64,000 nt of DNA, taken from NCBI GenBank assembly GCA_003281505.1, contig QCBU01000002.1, positions 62,001 through 126,000 of the forward strand. Direction: 5' to 3'. The stretch's first letter is position 1; the number at the start of each line of letters is the position of its first letter. This document shows positions 48,202-58,996 of the stretch, piece after piece. The stretch comes from Prochlorococcus sp. AG-347-J14 (GTDB lineage: Bacteria > Cyanobacteriota > Cyanobacteriia > PCC-6307 > Cyanobiaceae). The position numbers were made by a program, and so were the translations under genes. The notes beneath the pieces are model-generated. The model was not told the origin of the DNA, did no database searches, and saw only the letters and a list, made by a program, of their open reading frames with translations.

Positions 48202-48224
48202 GCGCCTAAAGCACACATTCCAAC
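48178..48224 (-). ncRNA. Candidate small RNA, about 47 nt
   Basis: On the reverse strand, a TATAAA (forward 48231-48236) would start a transcript near 48224. The RNA would fold as GTGTGC-TTTAG-GCGCAC (forward 48200-48216) next to the terminator hairpin and end in its T-run. The first stem has a G-U wobble on this strand but a C-A mismatch on the other, favouring the reverse strand as the functional one. It matches no known RNA that can be named; the 5' end is a guess. Confidence 0.3.
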
Positions 48225-48470
48225 TTTTAATTTATACTTTTAAAACTATTATCTTGATAATTTTTTCGTTTCTTGCAACTACCTGGATAGAGTAATTTCG
48301 TAACTTACCTAACAATTAGTGTCCCTAATATGTAGCAACTTATCTGTACGACCTCTGTTTGCTTATTTATTAGAAAACCGTATTCTGCACTTAAAACCGC
48401 GTTAATTCTTTAACGTTAAATATTATCTTCAAATGCGTTGCCATGACTTTTTGAGAAATAGTGAAGCTTT

Positions 48471-48512
48471 TTGCCAAGGAGAATGTCGAGAGTTCAAATT
48501 TCCTCATCCGCT
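48471..48512 (+). repeat. Right copy of 42-bp direct repeat (tRNA-Gly 3' remnant, attR-like)
   Basis: Matches tRNA-Gly from the anticodon loop to the discriminator, with the first 25 bases identical and three substitutions in the T arm. The sequence 5' of it does not resemble the D arm or acceptor strand, so this is a fragment, not a tRNA. It is probably the original 3' end displaced by integration. The substitutions weaken T-stem pairing, as expected for a non-functional copy. Confidence 0.7.
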
Positions 48513-48556
48513 TTTTATGTTTGTATCCCTTAAAATCTCTTTAAAATTATTTCATA

Positions 48557-48988
48557 ATGACAAGAGTAATTTCTATCGAGGATTTAAAGGGATTATTTAC
48601 TAAACCTTATGGTACAGATGCACCAACAAAACAAAAATGGGCTCAATTTTATAATGAGAATGTTATTTTTACAGACCCAACTCAGAAGACAGAAGGCTTA
48701 GATTCTTATGTCCAAGCTCAAGAAAATTTAGTTAAAAGATGTGATGATGTTTTTTTAGAAACTCATGCAATTTCTATAACTGGGGATTGTGGATTTGTTG
48801 AATGGACAATGGGTTTAAAAATTATGGGTAAAGAGTTTATTTATCCTGGTACTACTCGTTTATTATTTGGGGAAAATGGATTAATAAAAGAGCACAGAGA
48901 TTACTTTGATTTTTGCGGCCCAACTTTTGGACCAGTTCCTATTTTAGGACCATTTATAAGATGGCTTTATAGTAAATTTGTTTCTTGA
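48557..48988 (+). CDS. NTF2/SnoaL-like domain protein
   Basis: 143 residues forming one cone-shaped alpha+beta domain. The pattern is an N-terminal helix with KQKWAQFYNENVIFTDPTQ, then a QAQENLVKRCDDVFLETHAI helix-strand, DCGFVEWTMGLKIMG, and a closing EHRDYFDF strand, typical of SnoaL-like proteins. The C-terminus is hydrophobic (FGPVPILGPFIRWLYSKF) and may contact a membrane. It is a conserved hypothetical with no assignable substrate. It is the first gene after the tRNA remnant and may represent the resumption of the core chromosome. Confidence 0.7.
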   Translation: MTRVISIEDLKGLFTKPYGTDAPTKQKWAQFYNENVIFTDPTQKTEGLDSYVQAQENLVKRCDDVFLETHAISITGDCGFVEWTMGLKIMGKEFIYPGTTRLLFGENGLIKEHRDYFDFCGPTFGPVPILGPFIRWLYSKFVS

Positions 48989-49009
48989 TTAACTTTCTAA
49001 AAAAAATTT

Positions 49010-49465
49010 TTAAATTTCACGAATCAATAAATTTTGAGAAGTAACTTTTTCAAAATCAAATTGAGAATAAAATAATTTCTTATTCGTCGTCATTAAATAT
49101 ATTTTTTTTGTATTTTTAATTTTTTCAGAAGATAAAAGATTTTTGACAATTAATGTACCAAAACCTTTGCCTTGGTGATTTTGATCTATCACAATATCCC
49201 AAAGTACCCCGCGGTAAATCCCATCGGTTAAAGCTCTACCAAAACCAACTATTTCTTTACCAACCCAAAGACTTATTACGACATCACTGTTAGCAAGACA
49301 TTTTTTTAAATCATAAATTGTTCTATTTTTTGCCCAGAAAGCATTGGTATTTAGTAATTTTTGTAGCTTAATTAATCCATTCGTCGGTTTAAGATTTGGA
49401 CCTAATCCAAAAAACCTTAACCCTAAAGCTCCTCTGGCATGTTTGATTATAAATATTTCTTTCAT
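49010..49465 (-). CDS. GNAT-family N-acetyltransferase
   Basis: 151 residues. The acetyl-CoA-binding motif A is DIVIDQNHQGKGFGTLIV, with QGKGFG at residues 98-103, preceded by the strand GKEIVGFGRALTDGIYRGVL. The C-terminal KKIYLMTTNKKLFYSQFDF matches motif B. The acceptor is unknown. It diverges from secA, with 174 bases between them, and converges on the NTF2-like gene. Confidence 0.82.
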   Translation of the reverse strand: MKEIFIIKHARGALGLRFFGLGPNLKPTNGLIKLQKLLNTNAFWAKNRTIYDLKKCLANSDVVISLWVGKEIVGFGRALTDGIYRGVLWDIVIDQNHQGKGFGTLIVKNLLSSEKIKNTKKIYLMTTNKKLFYSQFDFEKVTSQNLLIREI

Positions 49466-49597
49466 GTATTAAAAAGATTTTTGAAAACTGATTTTAGTTA
49501 GGTTATTTATGTGAATACAATCTCAATACCTTAATCGATAGTTTCTAAAAAATTAAAGAGATAATAGATTTCTTCATTCTGTTGTAACGCACTAATT

Positions 49598-49603
49598 TAT
49601 AAT
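49598..49603 (+). promoter_or_regulatory. Likely -10 box of secA
   Basis: A perfect TATAAT 36 bases before the secA ATG. A Shine-Dalgarno-like AAGGA at 49626-49630 lies 9 bases before the start and supports it. Confidence 0.45.
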
Positions 49604-49639
49604 GTTTGTAATAAGATTAATTTTTAAGGACTTTGACTT

Positions 49640-52471
49640 ATGCTAAAACTTTTGTTGGGAGACCCGAATACACGAAAGTTAAAGCGCTATCAACCAGTAG
49701 TGGAAGAGATAAATTTTTTAGAAGAAGAAATTTCTCAGTTAACTGATAATGAGCTAAGAAAAGAAACTCAAATTCTTAAAACAAAGATCTCATCAGAATT
49801 AGATTTAAAAAAACAAAAGGAACTTTTAGAAGTTTTTCTTCCTAAAGCCTTTGCAATTGTAAGAGAAGCAAGTAAACGTGTACTTGACATGAGACATTTT
49901 GATGTCCAGTTAATAGGAGGGATGGTTTTACATGAGTGTCAGATTGCAGAGATGAAGACTGGAGAAGGAAAAACTCTTGTCGCAACATTGCCTTGTTTTT
50001 TAAATGCTTTAACTGGAAAAGGTGTTCATGTCGTTACCGTAAATGATTATTTAGCGAGAAGAGATGCTGAGTGGATGGGTCAAGTTCATCGTTTTTTAGG
50101 TTTATCTGTTGGTCTAATTCAGCAAGATATGAGTCCAGTTGAGAGAAAGACAAATTACGCTTGTGATATAACATACGCCACTAATTCCGAATTAGGATTT
50201 GATTATTTAAGAGATAATATGTCTACTGACATTAATGAGGTAGTGCAAAGAAAATTTAATTACTGCGTTATTGACGAAGTCGATTCAATATTAATTGATG
50301 AGGCAAGAACACCTCTTATCATTTCTGGTCAAGTTGAAAGACCCCAAGAAAAATATCAAAAAGCTGCAGAATTATCCTTGGCACTAGTTAAAGCAGAAGA
50401 ATTAAGTAAAGATGGCATTGATCCAGAAGGTGATTATGAAGTTGATGAAAAGCAGAGAAGTTGTATTTTAACTGATCAGGGTTTTGCTAAGTGTGAAGAT
50501 TATTTGGGAGTTGGCGATTTGTATGATCCTCAAGATCCTTGGGCACACTACATAACAAATGCTTTAAAGGCCAAAGAATTATTTATCAAAGATGTAAACT
50601 ATATTATAAAAAATGATGAGGCTATAATAGTAGATGAATTTACAGGCAGGGTTATGCCTGGAAGGAGGTGGAGTGATGGACAGCATCAGGCAATAGAAGC
50701 AAAAGAAGGCCTAAAAATTCAGCCTGAGACTCAAACATTAGCATCAATTACTTATCAGAATTTTTTCCTGTTATATCCTGGTTTAGCGGGCATGACTGGA
50801 ACTGCAAAAACTGAGGAGGTTGAATTTGAAAAAACTTATAAATTAGAATCTACAGTAATACCGACAAATCAAATAAGGAAAAGACAAGATTGGTCTGATC
50901 AAGTATTTAAGACAGAGATAGGTAAATGGAAAGCCGTCGCAAAAGAAACTTCACAAATTCATAAAGTTGGTAGACCTGTTTTAGTTGGTACAACAAGTGT
51001 TGAAAAAAGTGAGTTGTTAAGTTCACTGCTAACCGAAGAAAAAATTCCACACAATTTGTTAAATGCCAAGCCAGAAAACGTAGAACGTGAAGCTGAAATT
51101 ATTGCTCAGGCTGGAAGAGCAGGTGCTGTTACTATTGCGACCAATATGGCTGGGAGGGGAACAGACATCATTCTCGGTGGAAATAGTGATTATATGGCGA
51201 GACTTAAATTAAAAGAGACTCTAACTCCTTTGCTAGTAAAGCCAGATAATGAGCACAAACCACCAATACCTAAACAAAGAAGTTCAAAAGCTAAGGGTGG
51301 TTTTTCTTCAAAAGTAAGCAAAAATTTGAAAAATATTATTCCTGGTTCTGCTACAAGCCTTTTCCCTTGCAAACTGGATGAAGGAATTGAAAATAAACTT
51401 TCTTTTTTAACTAAAAAACTTGTTGAAAAGTGGGGCGATAGGCAACTTTCTTCCTTGGAACTAGATGACAGAATAGCTACAGCTGCAGAAAAAGCACCAA
51501 CTGAAGATACTTCGATAATGCTTTTGAGAGAATCTTTATCAAATGTAAAAAAAGAATATGAAAAAGTATTGATAAATGAAGAGAAGAAAGTAAGAGAAGC
51601 AGGTGGTTTACATGTCATCGGTACTGAGAGACATGAATCAAGAAGAGTGGATAACCAACTTAGAGGTAGAGCAGGAAGACAAGGTGATCTTGGTAGTACA
51701 AGATTCTTTTTATCTTTAGAGGATAATTTATTAAGGATTTTTGGAGGTGATAGAGTAGCAAATTTAATGAATGCTTTTAGGGTTGATGAAGACATGCCGA
51801 TAGAGTCAGGAATGCTTACTAGATCTTTAGAAAGTGCTCAAAAGAAAGTAGAAACTTATTATTACGATATTAGAAAACAAGTTTTTGAATATGATGAGGT
51901 AATGAATAATCAAAGAAAAGCAGTTTACAGTGAAAGACTAAGGGTTTTACATGGAATTGACCTAAAGAGGCAAGTAATAGGTTATGGAGAAAGAACAATG
52001 AGTGAAATTGTAGAGGCTTATATTAATCCTGATCTCCCCCCTGAAGAATGGAATATTGATCAATTAATTTCCAAAGTCAAAGAATTTATTTACTTACTAG
52101 AAGATCTAAAAGCTCATGATATTAATTTATTATCAGTAGAAGAATTAAAAAATTATCTTCAAGAACAATTGCGAATTGCTTATGATCTTAAGGAATCGCA
52201 AATTGAAAAGATTCGTCCAGGATTAATGCGAGAAGCTGAAAGATTTTTTATTTTGCAGCAAATTGATAATTTATGGCGCGAACATCTTCAATCCATGGAT
52301 TCCTTGAGAGAATCAGTTGGATTAAGAGGTTATGGTCAAAAAGATCCTTTAATCGAATATAAAAATGAAGGATATGATATGTTTCTTGAAATGATGACAA
52401 ATATGAGGAGAAATGTTATTTATTCGATGTTTATGTTTCAACCTAAAACTGATACTAATGAAAACAATTAA
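49640..52471 (+). CDS. secA: Preprotein translocase ATPase SecA
   Basis: Motor that drives proteins through SecYEG into the thylakoid lumen or periplasm. The 943-aa protein has Walker A MKTGEGKT at residues 105-112, Walker [17 protein letters not shown], and the preprotein-crosslinking domain. The second nucleotide-binding fold has [15 protein letters not shown] and [11 protein letters not shown]. An insertion of about 80 residues between those two blocks (around [13 protein letters not shown]) is typical of cyanobacterial and plastid SecA. The C-terminus ends [13 protein letters not shown] without the cysteine-rich zinc domain of many bacterial SecAs. Confidence 0.98.
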   Translation: MLKLLLGDPNTRKLKRYQPVVEEINFLEEEISQLTDNELRKETQILKTKISSELDLKKQKELLEVFLPKAFAIVREASKRVLDMRHFDVQLIGGMVLHECQIAEMKTGEGKTLVATLPCFLNALTGKGVHVVTVNDYLARRDAEWMGQVHRFLGLSVGLIQQDMSPVERKTNYACDITYATNSELGFDYLRDNMSTDINEVVQRKFNYCVIDEVDSILIDEARTPLIISGQVERPQEKYQKAAELSLALVKAEELSKDGIDPEGDYEVDEKQRSCILTDQGFAKCEDYLGVGDLYDPQDPWAHYITNALKAKELFIKDVNYIIKNDEAIIVDEFTGRVMPGRRWSDGQHQAIEAKEGLKIQPETQTLASITYQNFFLLYPGLAGMTGTAKTEEVEFEKTYKLESTVIPTNQIRKRQDWSDQVFKTEIGKWKAVAKETSQIHKVGRPVLVGTTSVEKSELLSSLLTEEKIPHNLLNAKPENVEREAEIIAQAGRAGAVTIATNMAGRGTDIILGGNSDYMARLKLKETLTPLLVKPDNEHKPPIPKQRSSKAKGGFSSKVSKNLKNIIPGSATSLFPCKLDEGIENKLSFLTKKLVEKWGDRQLSSLELDDRIATAAEKAPTEDTSIMLLRESLSNVKKEYEKVLINEEKKVREAGGLHVIGTERHESRRVDNQLRGRAGRQGDLGSTRFFLSLEDNLLRIFGGDRVANLMNAFRVDEDMPIESGMLTRSLESAQKKVETYYYDIRKQVFEYDEVMNNQRKAVYSERLRVLHGIDLKRQVIGYGERTMSEIVEAYINPDLPPEEWNIDQLISKVKEFIYLLEDLKAHDINLLSVEELKNYLQEQLRIAYDLKESQIEKIRPGLMREAERFFILQQIDNLWREHLQSMDSLRESVGLRGYGQKDPLIEYKNEGYDMFLEMMTNMRRNVIYSMFMFQPKTDTNENN

Positions 52472-52479
52472 GTAAAGAC

Positions 52480-53214
52480 CTAATCGTCTCCAAGAAATTC
52501 TATTATTTCTTTATCTTTAATATTTTGAGCGTCACCTAGTTTAGAAATATCAATTGATTCTGAGTTCACTAAACATTGAAGAGTTTTTTGTAATTTAAGG
52601 ATTTCATTTTCAAGGAAGTCTATTCTATCCATTAAATTTTTTATCACATTAGCTTCTGCATCTGGTAATGCAGAGTGAGCTAATGGGTTAACTTTAACTC
52701 CACTTTGATGTACAACTCTTCCAGGAACTCCAACCACTGTACTGTTCCCTTCCACATTACGAACAACTACTGAACCCGCACCAATACGTGTATTAGATCC
52801 TACTGTAATGGATCCGAGAACTTTTGCACCTGCACCAACCACAACATTTTCCATCAGTGTAGGATGTCTTTTCCCATGACTTTTACCAGTGCCTCCTAAT
52901 GTCACTCCCTGATATAGGAGACAATTATTGCCTATCTCAGCAGTTTCTCCAATTACAACTCCCATTCCATGATCTATGAAAACCCGTTTACCAATTTTAG
53001 CTCCAGGATGTATTTCAATTCCCGTCAATAGCCTATTGGTATGACTTAACAAGCGGGGAATTAAAGGAATCTTTAATTGCCATAATTTATGCGTAAACCT
53101 ATGAATAACTATTGATTGAAAGCCTGGGTAGCAAAGAAATATTTCTATTATTCCTCTAGCGGCAGGATCTCTCTCTCTGATAATTTCTATATCTGATTTA
53201 AAAGTTTTTAGCAT
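52480..53214 (-). CDS. cysE: Serine O-acetyltransferase
   Basis: Acetylates serine from acetyl-CoA, the first step of cysteine synthesis. The 244-aa protein has an N-terminal helical part followed by a left-handed beta-helix of hexapeptide repeats: IEIHPGAKIGKRVFIDHGMG, VIGETAEIGNNCLLYQGVTL, GGTGKSHGKRHPTL, and GAGSVVVRNVEGNSTVVGVP. The catalytic His/Asp pair is in FIDHGMGVVIGE. A C-terminal coiled-coil tail follows. It lies 6 bases after plmA on the same strand, so the two are probably cotranscribed. Confidence 0.95.
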   Translation of the reverse strand: MLKTFKSDIEIIRERDPAARGIIEIFLCYPGFQSIVIHRFTHKLWQLKIPLIPRLLSHTNRLLTGIEIHPGAKIGKRVFIDHGMGVVIGETAEIGNNCLLYQGVTLGGTGKSHGKRHPTLMENVVVGAGAKVLGSITVGSNTRIGAGSVVVRNVEGNSTVVGVPGRVVHQSGVKVNPLAHSALPDAEANVIKNLMDRIDFLENEILKLQKTLQCLVNSESIDISKLGDAQNIKDKEIIEFLGDD

Positions 53215-53220
53215 CTTAGT

Positions 53221-54207
53221 CTAATTAATAACTCCTATTTCTTTTTTTAATTGATTTATTGTTTCGATACTTAAATAATTTTTTGCACATATTATTTGAG
53301 GTAATCTCATCAACTGAGAACGATTTTTTAATAATGTATTTTCAACAACTGATAAACTAGGCCCATCACAAACTATATGGCTTGAAGCCTTTAAAAGTGA
53401 TAGTAATCTACTGTTATTGTCTGAGATTGCTGTCATAAGCATTATTTCACTACCCCGCATGCTGTGGATGATGACTTCTGCTGCTCTCAATAAACCAGGA
53501 CTTATGCTAACAATTCCAACGCAACTTCCAGTATTTAATTCTTTGAGAATTGTTAATTCTTTTTGAAAGTCACTTAAGTCAACTGCAATAGCGCGAACTC
53601 CATGTTGCTTAGCAACTTTTTCTAAAGGCTGTAAAAAATATCTGCTTGTGACAATTGTACCATTATTAGAATTACTCAAAACTTTTTCTAATTCTTCCAT
53701 AGGAACAACTTCTACAGGAACATTAACTGTTGTAGAAAGGTCCTCTGCTATTAACATAGAAGCTCCAATATCCTCCCTAGGAGTACTGACTATGATTTTT
53801 GATCCACACTTAATACGCCAATCTATTTCATTAGTTAATAAAACTCTGGTTTCTTGTAAGGTGCACCCAAGATTTATCAAATTATCAATTACCTTCTTTG
53901 CTTCTTGATCTGGTAGTTTACTTATTTTATCTTTTGAGGAAACTGATTTTTTAAATTCTTTTTTCATCAGATTATCTCTTACATAAATACCTGAACCAGC
54001 TATTGCTTCAACAACTCCATCTATTTCCAGTTGTCTGTATACTTTGCTTATGGTATTCCGATGAAGCCCAGTTTGCATTGCGAGTTGCCTTGTGCTTGGA
54101 AGTCTGTGTCCTGGAGGATAATGTCTTGCTGCAATTGCAAAACAAATTTGATTATAAAGTTGAGTAGAAGCAGGGATATCGCTTACTTGTTGAATATGGA
54201 ATCTCAC
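53221..54207 (-). CDS. plmA: GntR-family transcriptional regulator PlmA
   Basis: A cyanobacterium-specific GntR-type regulator. The 328-aa protein has the winged-HTH at about residues 10-80: ASTQLYNQICFAIAARHYPP, GHRLPSTRQLAMQTGLHRNT, then ISKVYRQLEIDGVVEAIAGS. The C-terminal domain is unlike those of common GntR subfamilies and matches PlmA. Established knowledge: in other cyanobacteria PlmA binds the PII-PipX complex and has been linked to plasmid copy number and to small RNA control. It lies between infC and cysE on the same strand. Confidence 0.88.
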   Translation of the reverse strand: MRFHIQQVSDIPASTQLYNQICFAIAARHYPPGHRLPSTRQLAMQTGLHRNTISKVYRQLEIDGVVEAIAGSGIYVRDNLMKKEFKKSVSSKDKISKLPDQEAKKVIDNLINLGCTLQETRVLLTNEIDWRIKCGSKIIVSTPREDIGASMLIAEDLSTTVNVPVEVVPMEELEKVLSNSNNGTIVTSRYFLQPLEKVAKQHGVRAIAVDLSDFQKELTILKELNTGSCVGIVSISPGLLRAAEVIIHSMRGSEIMLMTAISDNNSRLLSLLKASSHIVCDGPSLSVVENTLLKNRSQLMRLPQIICAKNYLSIETINQLKKEIGVIN

Positions 54208-54284
54208 TTTTTTAAAACCCCATCAAATTTATTTTTGACCATAGTGACACTTTAACATTTGTCCTATTTTAAGGTAACTATTTT

Positions 54285-54857
54285 TCACCCATCATCTTTT
54301 TTAATGAGAGGAGTTTTTCGAGGGCTCAAAAACATAATCATGTTTCTCCCTTCTCTTTTTGGTTTTTGTTGGACTTCTGATTGCTCTTCTAAATCATTTG
54401 CCATTTTTAAAAGAAGTGTTTCAGCTAAATTTGAATGTTGAATTTCTCTACCTCTAAAAATTACTGTACATTTTACTTTGTCTCCCGATTTTAAAAATTT
54501 AGTAGCTTGACCTATTCGTACATCATAATCATGCTTGTCAATTTTGTACCTCATTTTTACTTCTTTAACTTCTGTTTGATGCGATTTTTTCCGCGCTTCT
54601 TTAGCTTTCTTTTCTTGTTCAAATTTATATTTTCCATAATCCATTATCCTGCAGACAGGAGGATTTGCTTTTTCGCTAACTAAAACTAAGTCAAGTTCTC
54701 TTTGAGATGCTATTTCTAATGCTTTTAATCTATCTATAACACCTAATTGTTTTCCATCTGAATCAACGACTCTCAATTGAGGGTATTTTATTCTTTCATT
54801 TATATTTGGTAGCTCTCTAACGGGAGCTCGGCGGTCAAAGCGTGGGCGTGGGGGCAT
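54285..54857 (-). CDS. infC: Translation initiation factor IF-3
   Basis: Keeps ribosomal subunits apart and proofreads the start codon. The 190-aa protein has the N-terminal domain [20 protein letters not shown], a linker with the [10 protein letters not shown] signature, and the C-terminal domain with [20 protein letters not shown] and [19 protein letters not shown]. It starts at ATG (54857), not the rare AUU seen in many bacteria. It is split from its usual rpmI-rplT partners, and lies between miaA and plmA. Confidence 0.96.
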   Translation of the reverse strand: MPPRPRFDRRAPVRELPNINERIKYPQLRVVDSDGKQLGVIDRLKALEIASQRELDLVLVSEKANPPVCRIMDYGKYKFEQEKKAKEARKKSHQTEVKEVKMRYKIDKHDYDVRIGQATKFLKSGDKVKCTVIFRGREIQHSNLAETLLLKMANDLEEQSEVQQKPKREGRNMIMFLSPRKTPLIKKDDG

Positions 54858-54909
54858 TCAGTTAGTTTAATTAATTGATTGGATGATGAACAAAATCTAT
54901 TTTTATAAA

Positions 54910-55809
54910 TTAGCCTAAAAAAGACTCTATCTTAATTATTGCATCTTTTAGCAGGTTTTTGTTATCAAGCCAAAGAGGATTATTTTTATTACGAAACCAA
55001 GTTTTTTGTCTTTTGGCAAATTGGATCGTTTTTGTCGTAGTTAAATCAATTGCTTTGTCAATTGTTAAATGGTTATTTATAACGTCTTTTGCTTCACGAT
55101 AACCAATGGTTTCTAGTATTGGCAAATCAAATCCGTATTTAGAAATAAGATGGTTTGTCTCCTCAATAATTCCAGATAAGAACATATTTTTTGTTCTTTG
55201 TAGAATTCTTTCTTTTAAATTATCTCTATCTAATCCAAGCTCTAGTACTTTCCAGTCAGGTGGATTTTGAACTTTTTGAACTGACAAGGGTTTACCTGTT
55301 ACATAGAAAACTTCTAAAGCTCTTATTGTCCTATTGCGATCAGCAAAACTGATTTTTTTTGTTGACAATGGATCACAATAATTTAACAGTTCCCAACATT
55401 TTTTCTGTCCAAGTTCTTCTAATTGTCTTCTCAAATTATTTTGAGGAGGAACATCTGGTACAAAAAATCCTTTTGTTATTGAGTTCATATACAATCCACT
55501 TCCTCCAACAAGAAAAGGTAGTTTATTTAATCCAATTTCTCTTTTGATTGATTTTTGAGCAATTTCTTGAAATTGTTTTACATTAATTGGATAGACGGGC
55601 TCCTCTATATCTATTAAAAAATGCTTTATTTTTTTTTGTTGGTTTTTAGATGGCTTGGCTGTTCCAATATCCATAGACTTATAAATTTGCCTTGAATCAA
55701 TATTGTGAATACGAGTTTTAAAGTATTCTGCAATTTTAATAGCTAATTCTGTTTTGCCACTTGCAGTAGGACCAATTAAAATTATTACATGAGGGGGATA
55801 TGAAGACAT
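54910..55809 (-). CDS. miaA: tRNA dimethylallyltransferase
   Basis: Adds an isopentenyl group to A37 of tRNAs that read codons starting with U. The 299-aa protein has the phosphate-binding loop GPTASGKT at residues 13-20, [17 protein letters not shown] near residue 38, [14 protein letters not shown], and [16 protein letters not shown]. The RQKTWFRN motif near the C-terminus is characteristic. It is followed by infC on the same strand and diverges from gyrB, 149 bases away. Confidence 0.96.
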   Translation of the reverse strand: MSSYPPHVIILIGPTASGKTELAIKIAEYFKTRIHNIDSRQIYKSMDIGTAKPSKNQQKKIKHFLIDIEEPVYPINVKQFQEIAQKSIKREIGLNKLPFLVGGSGLYMNSITKGFFVPDVPPQNNLRRQLEELGQKKCWELLNYCDPLSTKKISFADRNRTIRALEVFYVTGKPLSVQKVQNPPDWKVLELGLDRDNLKERILQRTKNMFLSGIIEETNHLISKYGFDLPILETIGYREAKDVINNHLTIDKAIDLTTTKTIQFAKRQKTWFRNKNNPLWLDNKNLLKDAIIKIESFLG

Positions 55810-55958
55810 ATGAATTTCTGAAGAAAAAAATATTAGCTATATAATTAAAGTGATTAAATTTTTCATTGACTTCGAGCCTTAATCTAATTGCGGTGGTAAG
55901 TTTAATGAAAGACCTTTTAAAATAACATTTTAAAAGTTTAATATTTTTTTTATATTAA

Positions 55959-58252
<2,294 letters not shown>

Positions 58253-58255
58253 ATT

Positions 58256-58627
58256 TTGGATTCTAGTTCAATAGGTCCAATTATAATTGGAAGTACTTTT
58301 GGATTAATACTGAGAATATTCATACAAAATAATTTTAAAAAAAGAATATTTTTTGATATTCAAAATACTTCAATAATAAATTTTTTATCATCTTTTTTTT
58401 TAGGAATTTTAGTAGCATTAAATTTTATTAATTACGAGATATTAGTATTATTTTATAGTGGTTTTTTAGGATGTTTTAGTACATTTTCTTCCTTTATATA
58501 TCAACTATTTATTCTATTTAAAAAAAAAGAATTCTTAAGATTATTTTTTCACTATATTGAAGTAATAATTTTTTCTTTCTTTTTCTTTTATTTAGGTTAC
58601 TTTGTTATTCATTTTTTTTTAAAGTGA
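58256..58627 (+). CDS. crcB: CrcB/Fluc-family fluoride channel, first copy
   Basis: A 123-aa protein with four hydrophobic helices. Family features are SSIGPIIIGSTFGLILRIFI at the start and the GFLGCFSTFSSFIYQ segment in helix 3, the region that lines the fluoride pore. It starts at TTG (58256), three bases after the preceding stop. Two adjacent crcB genes usually make a heterodimer of oppositely oriented subunits (established for paired Fluc genes). The sequence is very Phe/Ile/Lys-rich, as expected in AT-rich DNA, and divergent. Confidence 0.78.
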   Translation: MDSSSIGPIIIGSTFGLILRIFIQNNFKKRIFFDIQNTSIINFLSSFFLGILVALNFINYEILVLFYSGFLGCFSTFSSFIYQLFILFKKKEFLRLFFHYIEVIIFSFFFFYLGYFVIHFFLK

Positions 58628-58953
58628 AAATAAATAATTTTTTTTATATTCTTTTAGCTGCTTACCTAGCTACTTTTCTAAGATTGGTTATAAATAATAA
58701 TTTTATTATTTCCGTAATCGGATCATTTTTTGTTGGTTTTTGTGTAAGTAAAAGATTAAGTTATTCAAGTGAAAAAATTTTATTGAGTGGTTTTTTTTCT
58801 TGCTTTACATCTTTTAGCGGATTTATATATTTTTTGTACAAAATTTTAAAAGAAGGGGATTGGATAAAATTTATCATTTTATTTAATTTAATCATTATCG
58901 TAAATTTATTTTCAATGTTTTTAGGATCCTGGATAAGTAGAAAAATTACTTAG
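58624..58953 (+). CDS. crcB: CrcB/Fluc-family fluoride channel, second copy
   Basis: 109 residues with four short membrane helices. The signature pore helix is LSGFFSCFTSFSGFIYFLYK, aligned with the equivalent segment of the first copy. The N-terminal helix LLAAYLATFLRLVI retains the conserved Arg. It starts at GTG, overlapping the first copy's TGA stop by 4 bases, so the two subunits are translationally coupled and probably form a heterodimer that exports fluoride. Confidence 0.78.
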   Translation: MKINNFFYILLAAYLATFLRLVINNNFIISVIGSFFVGFCVSKRLSYSSEKILLSGFFSCFTSFSGFIYFLYKILKEGDWIKFIILFNLIIIVNLFSMFLGSWISRKIT

Positions 58954-58996
58954 ATTTCATATAATAGTGTTGTTACTTTGACAAGAGAAAATATTT

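Larger units (their letters stand above)
45485..48512. mobile_element. Putative remnant of a tRNA-Gly-integrated mini-island
   Basis: About 3 kb between an intact tRNA-Gly and a displaced copy of its 3' end. The cargo is a carbamoyltransferase and an SxtJ-like membrane protein, both reverse strand, plus over 700 bases of non-coding DNA, which is unusual in this compact genome. No integrase or excisionase is visible, so the element would no longer be self-mobile. Integration at the 3' end of a tRNA with reconstitution of the gene is the standard mechanism for tyrosine-recombinase elements, including those described in Prochlorococcus as tycheposons. The assignment here is inference from the repeat and cargo. 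Confidence 0.55.
48023..48556. other. Long non-coding region upstream of the carbamoyltransferase gene
   Basis: 534 bases without a convincing gene, the longest such gap in the window. From left to right it holds the presumed carbamoyltransferase leader, a reverse-strand hairpin plus U-tract (48178-48201), a second hairpin (48200-48216), a reverse-strand TATAAA (48231-48236), about 230 bases with nothing recognised, the tRNA-Gly 3' fragment (48471-48512), and the short leader of the next gene. Only tiny ORFs occur, for example 23 codons at 48123-48194. Confidence 0.6.

Noticed and set aside
48471..48512. A second tRNA-Gly gene
   Set aside because: Only the 3' part matches; upstream bases form no D arm or acceptor 5' strand, and changes in the T arm weaken its stem.
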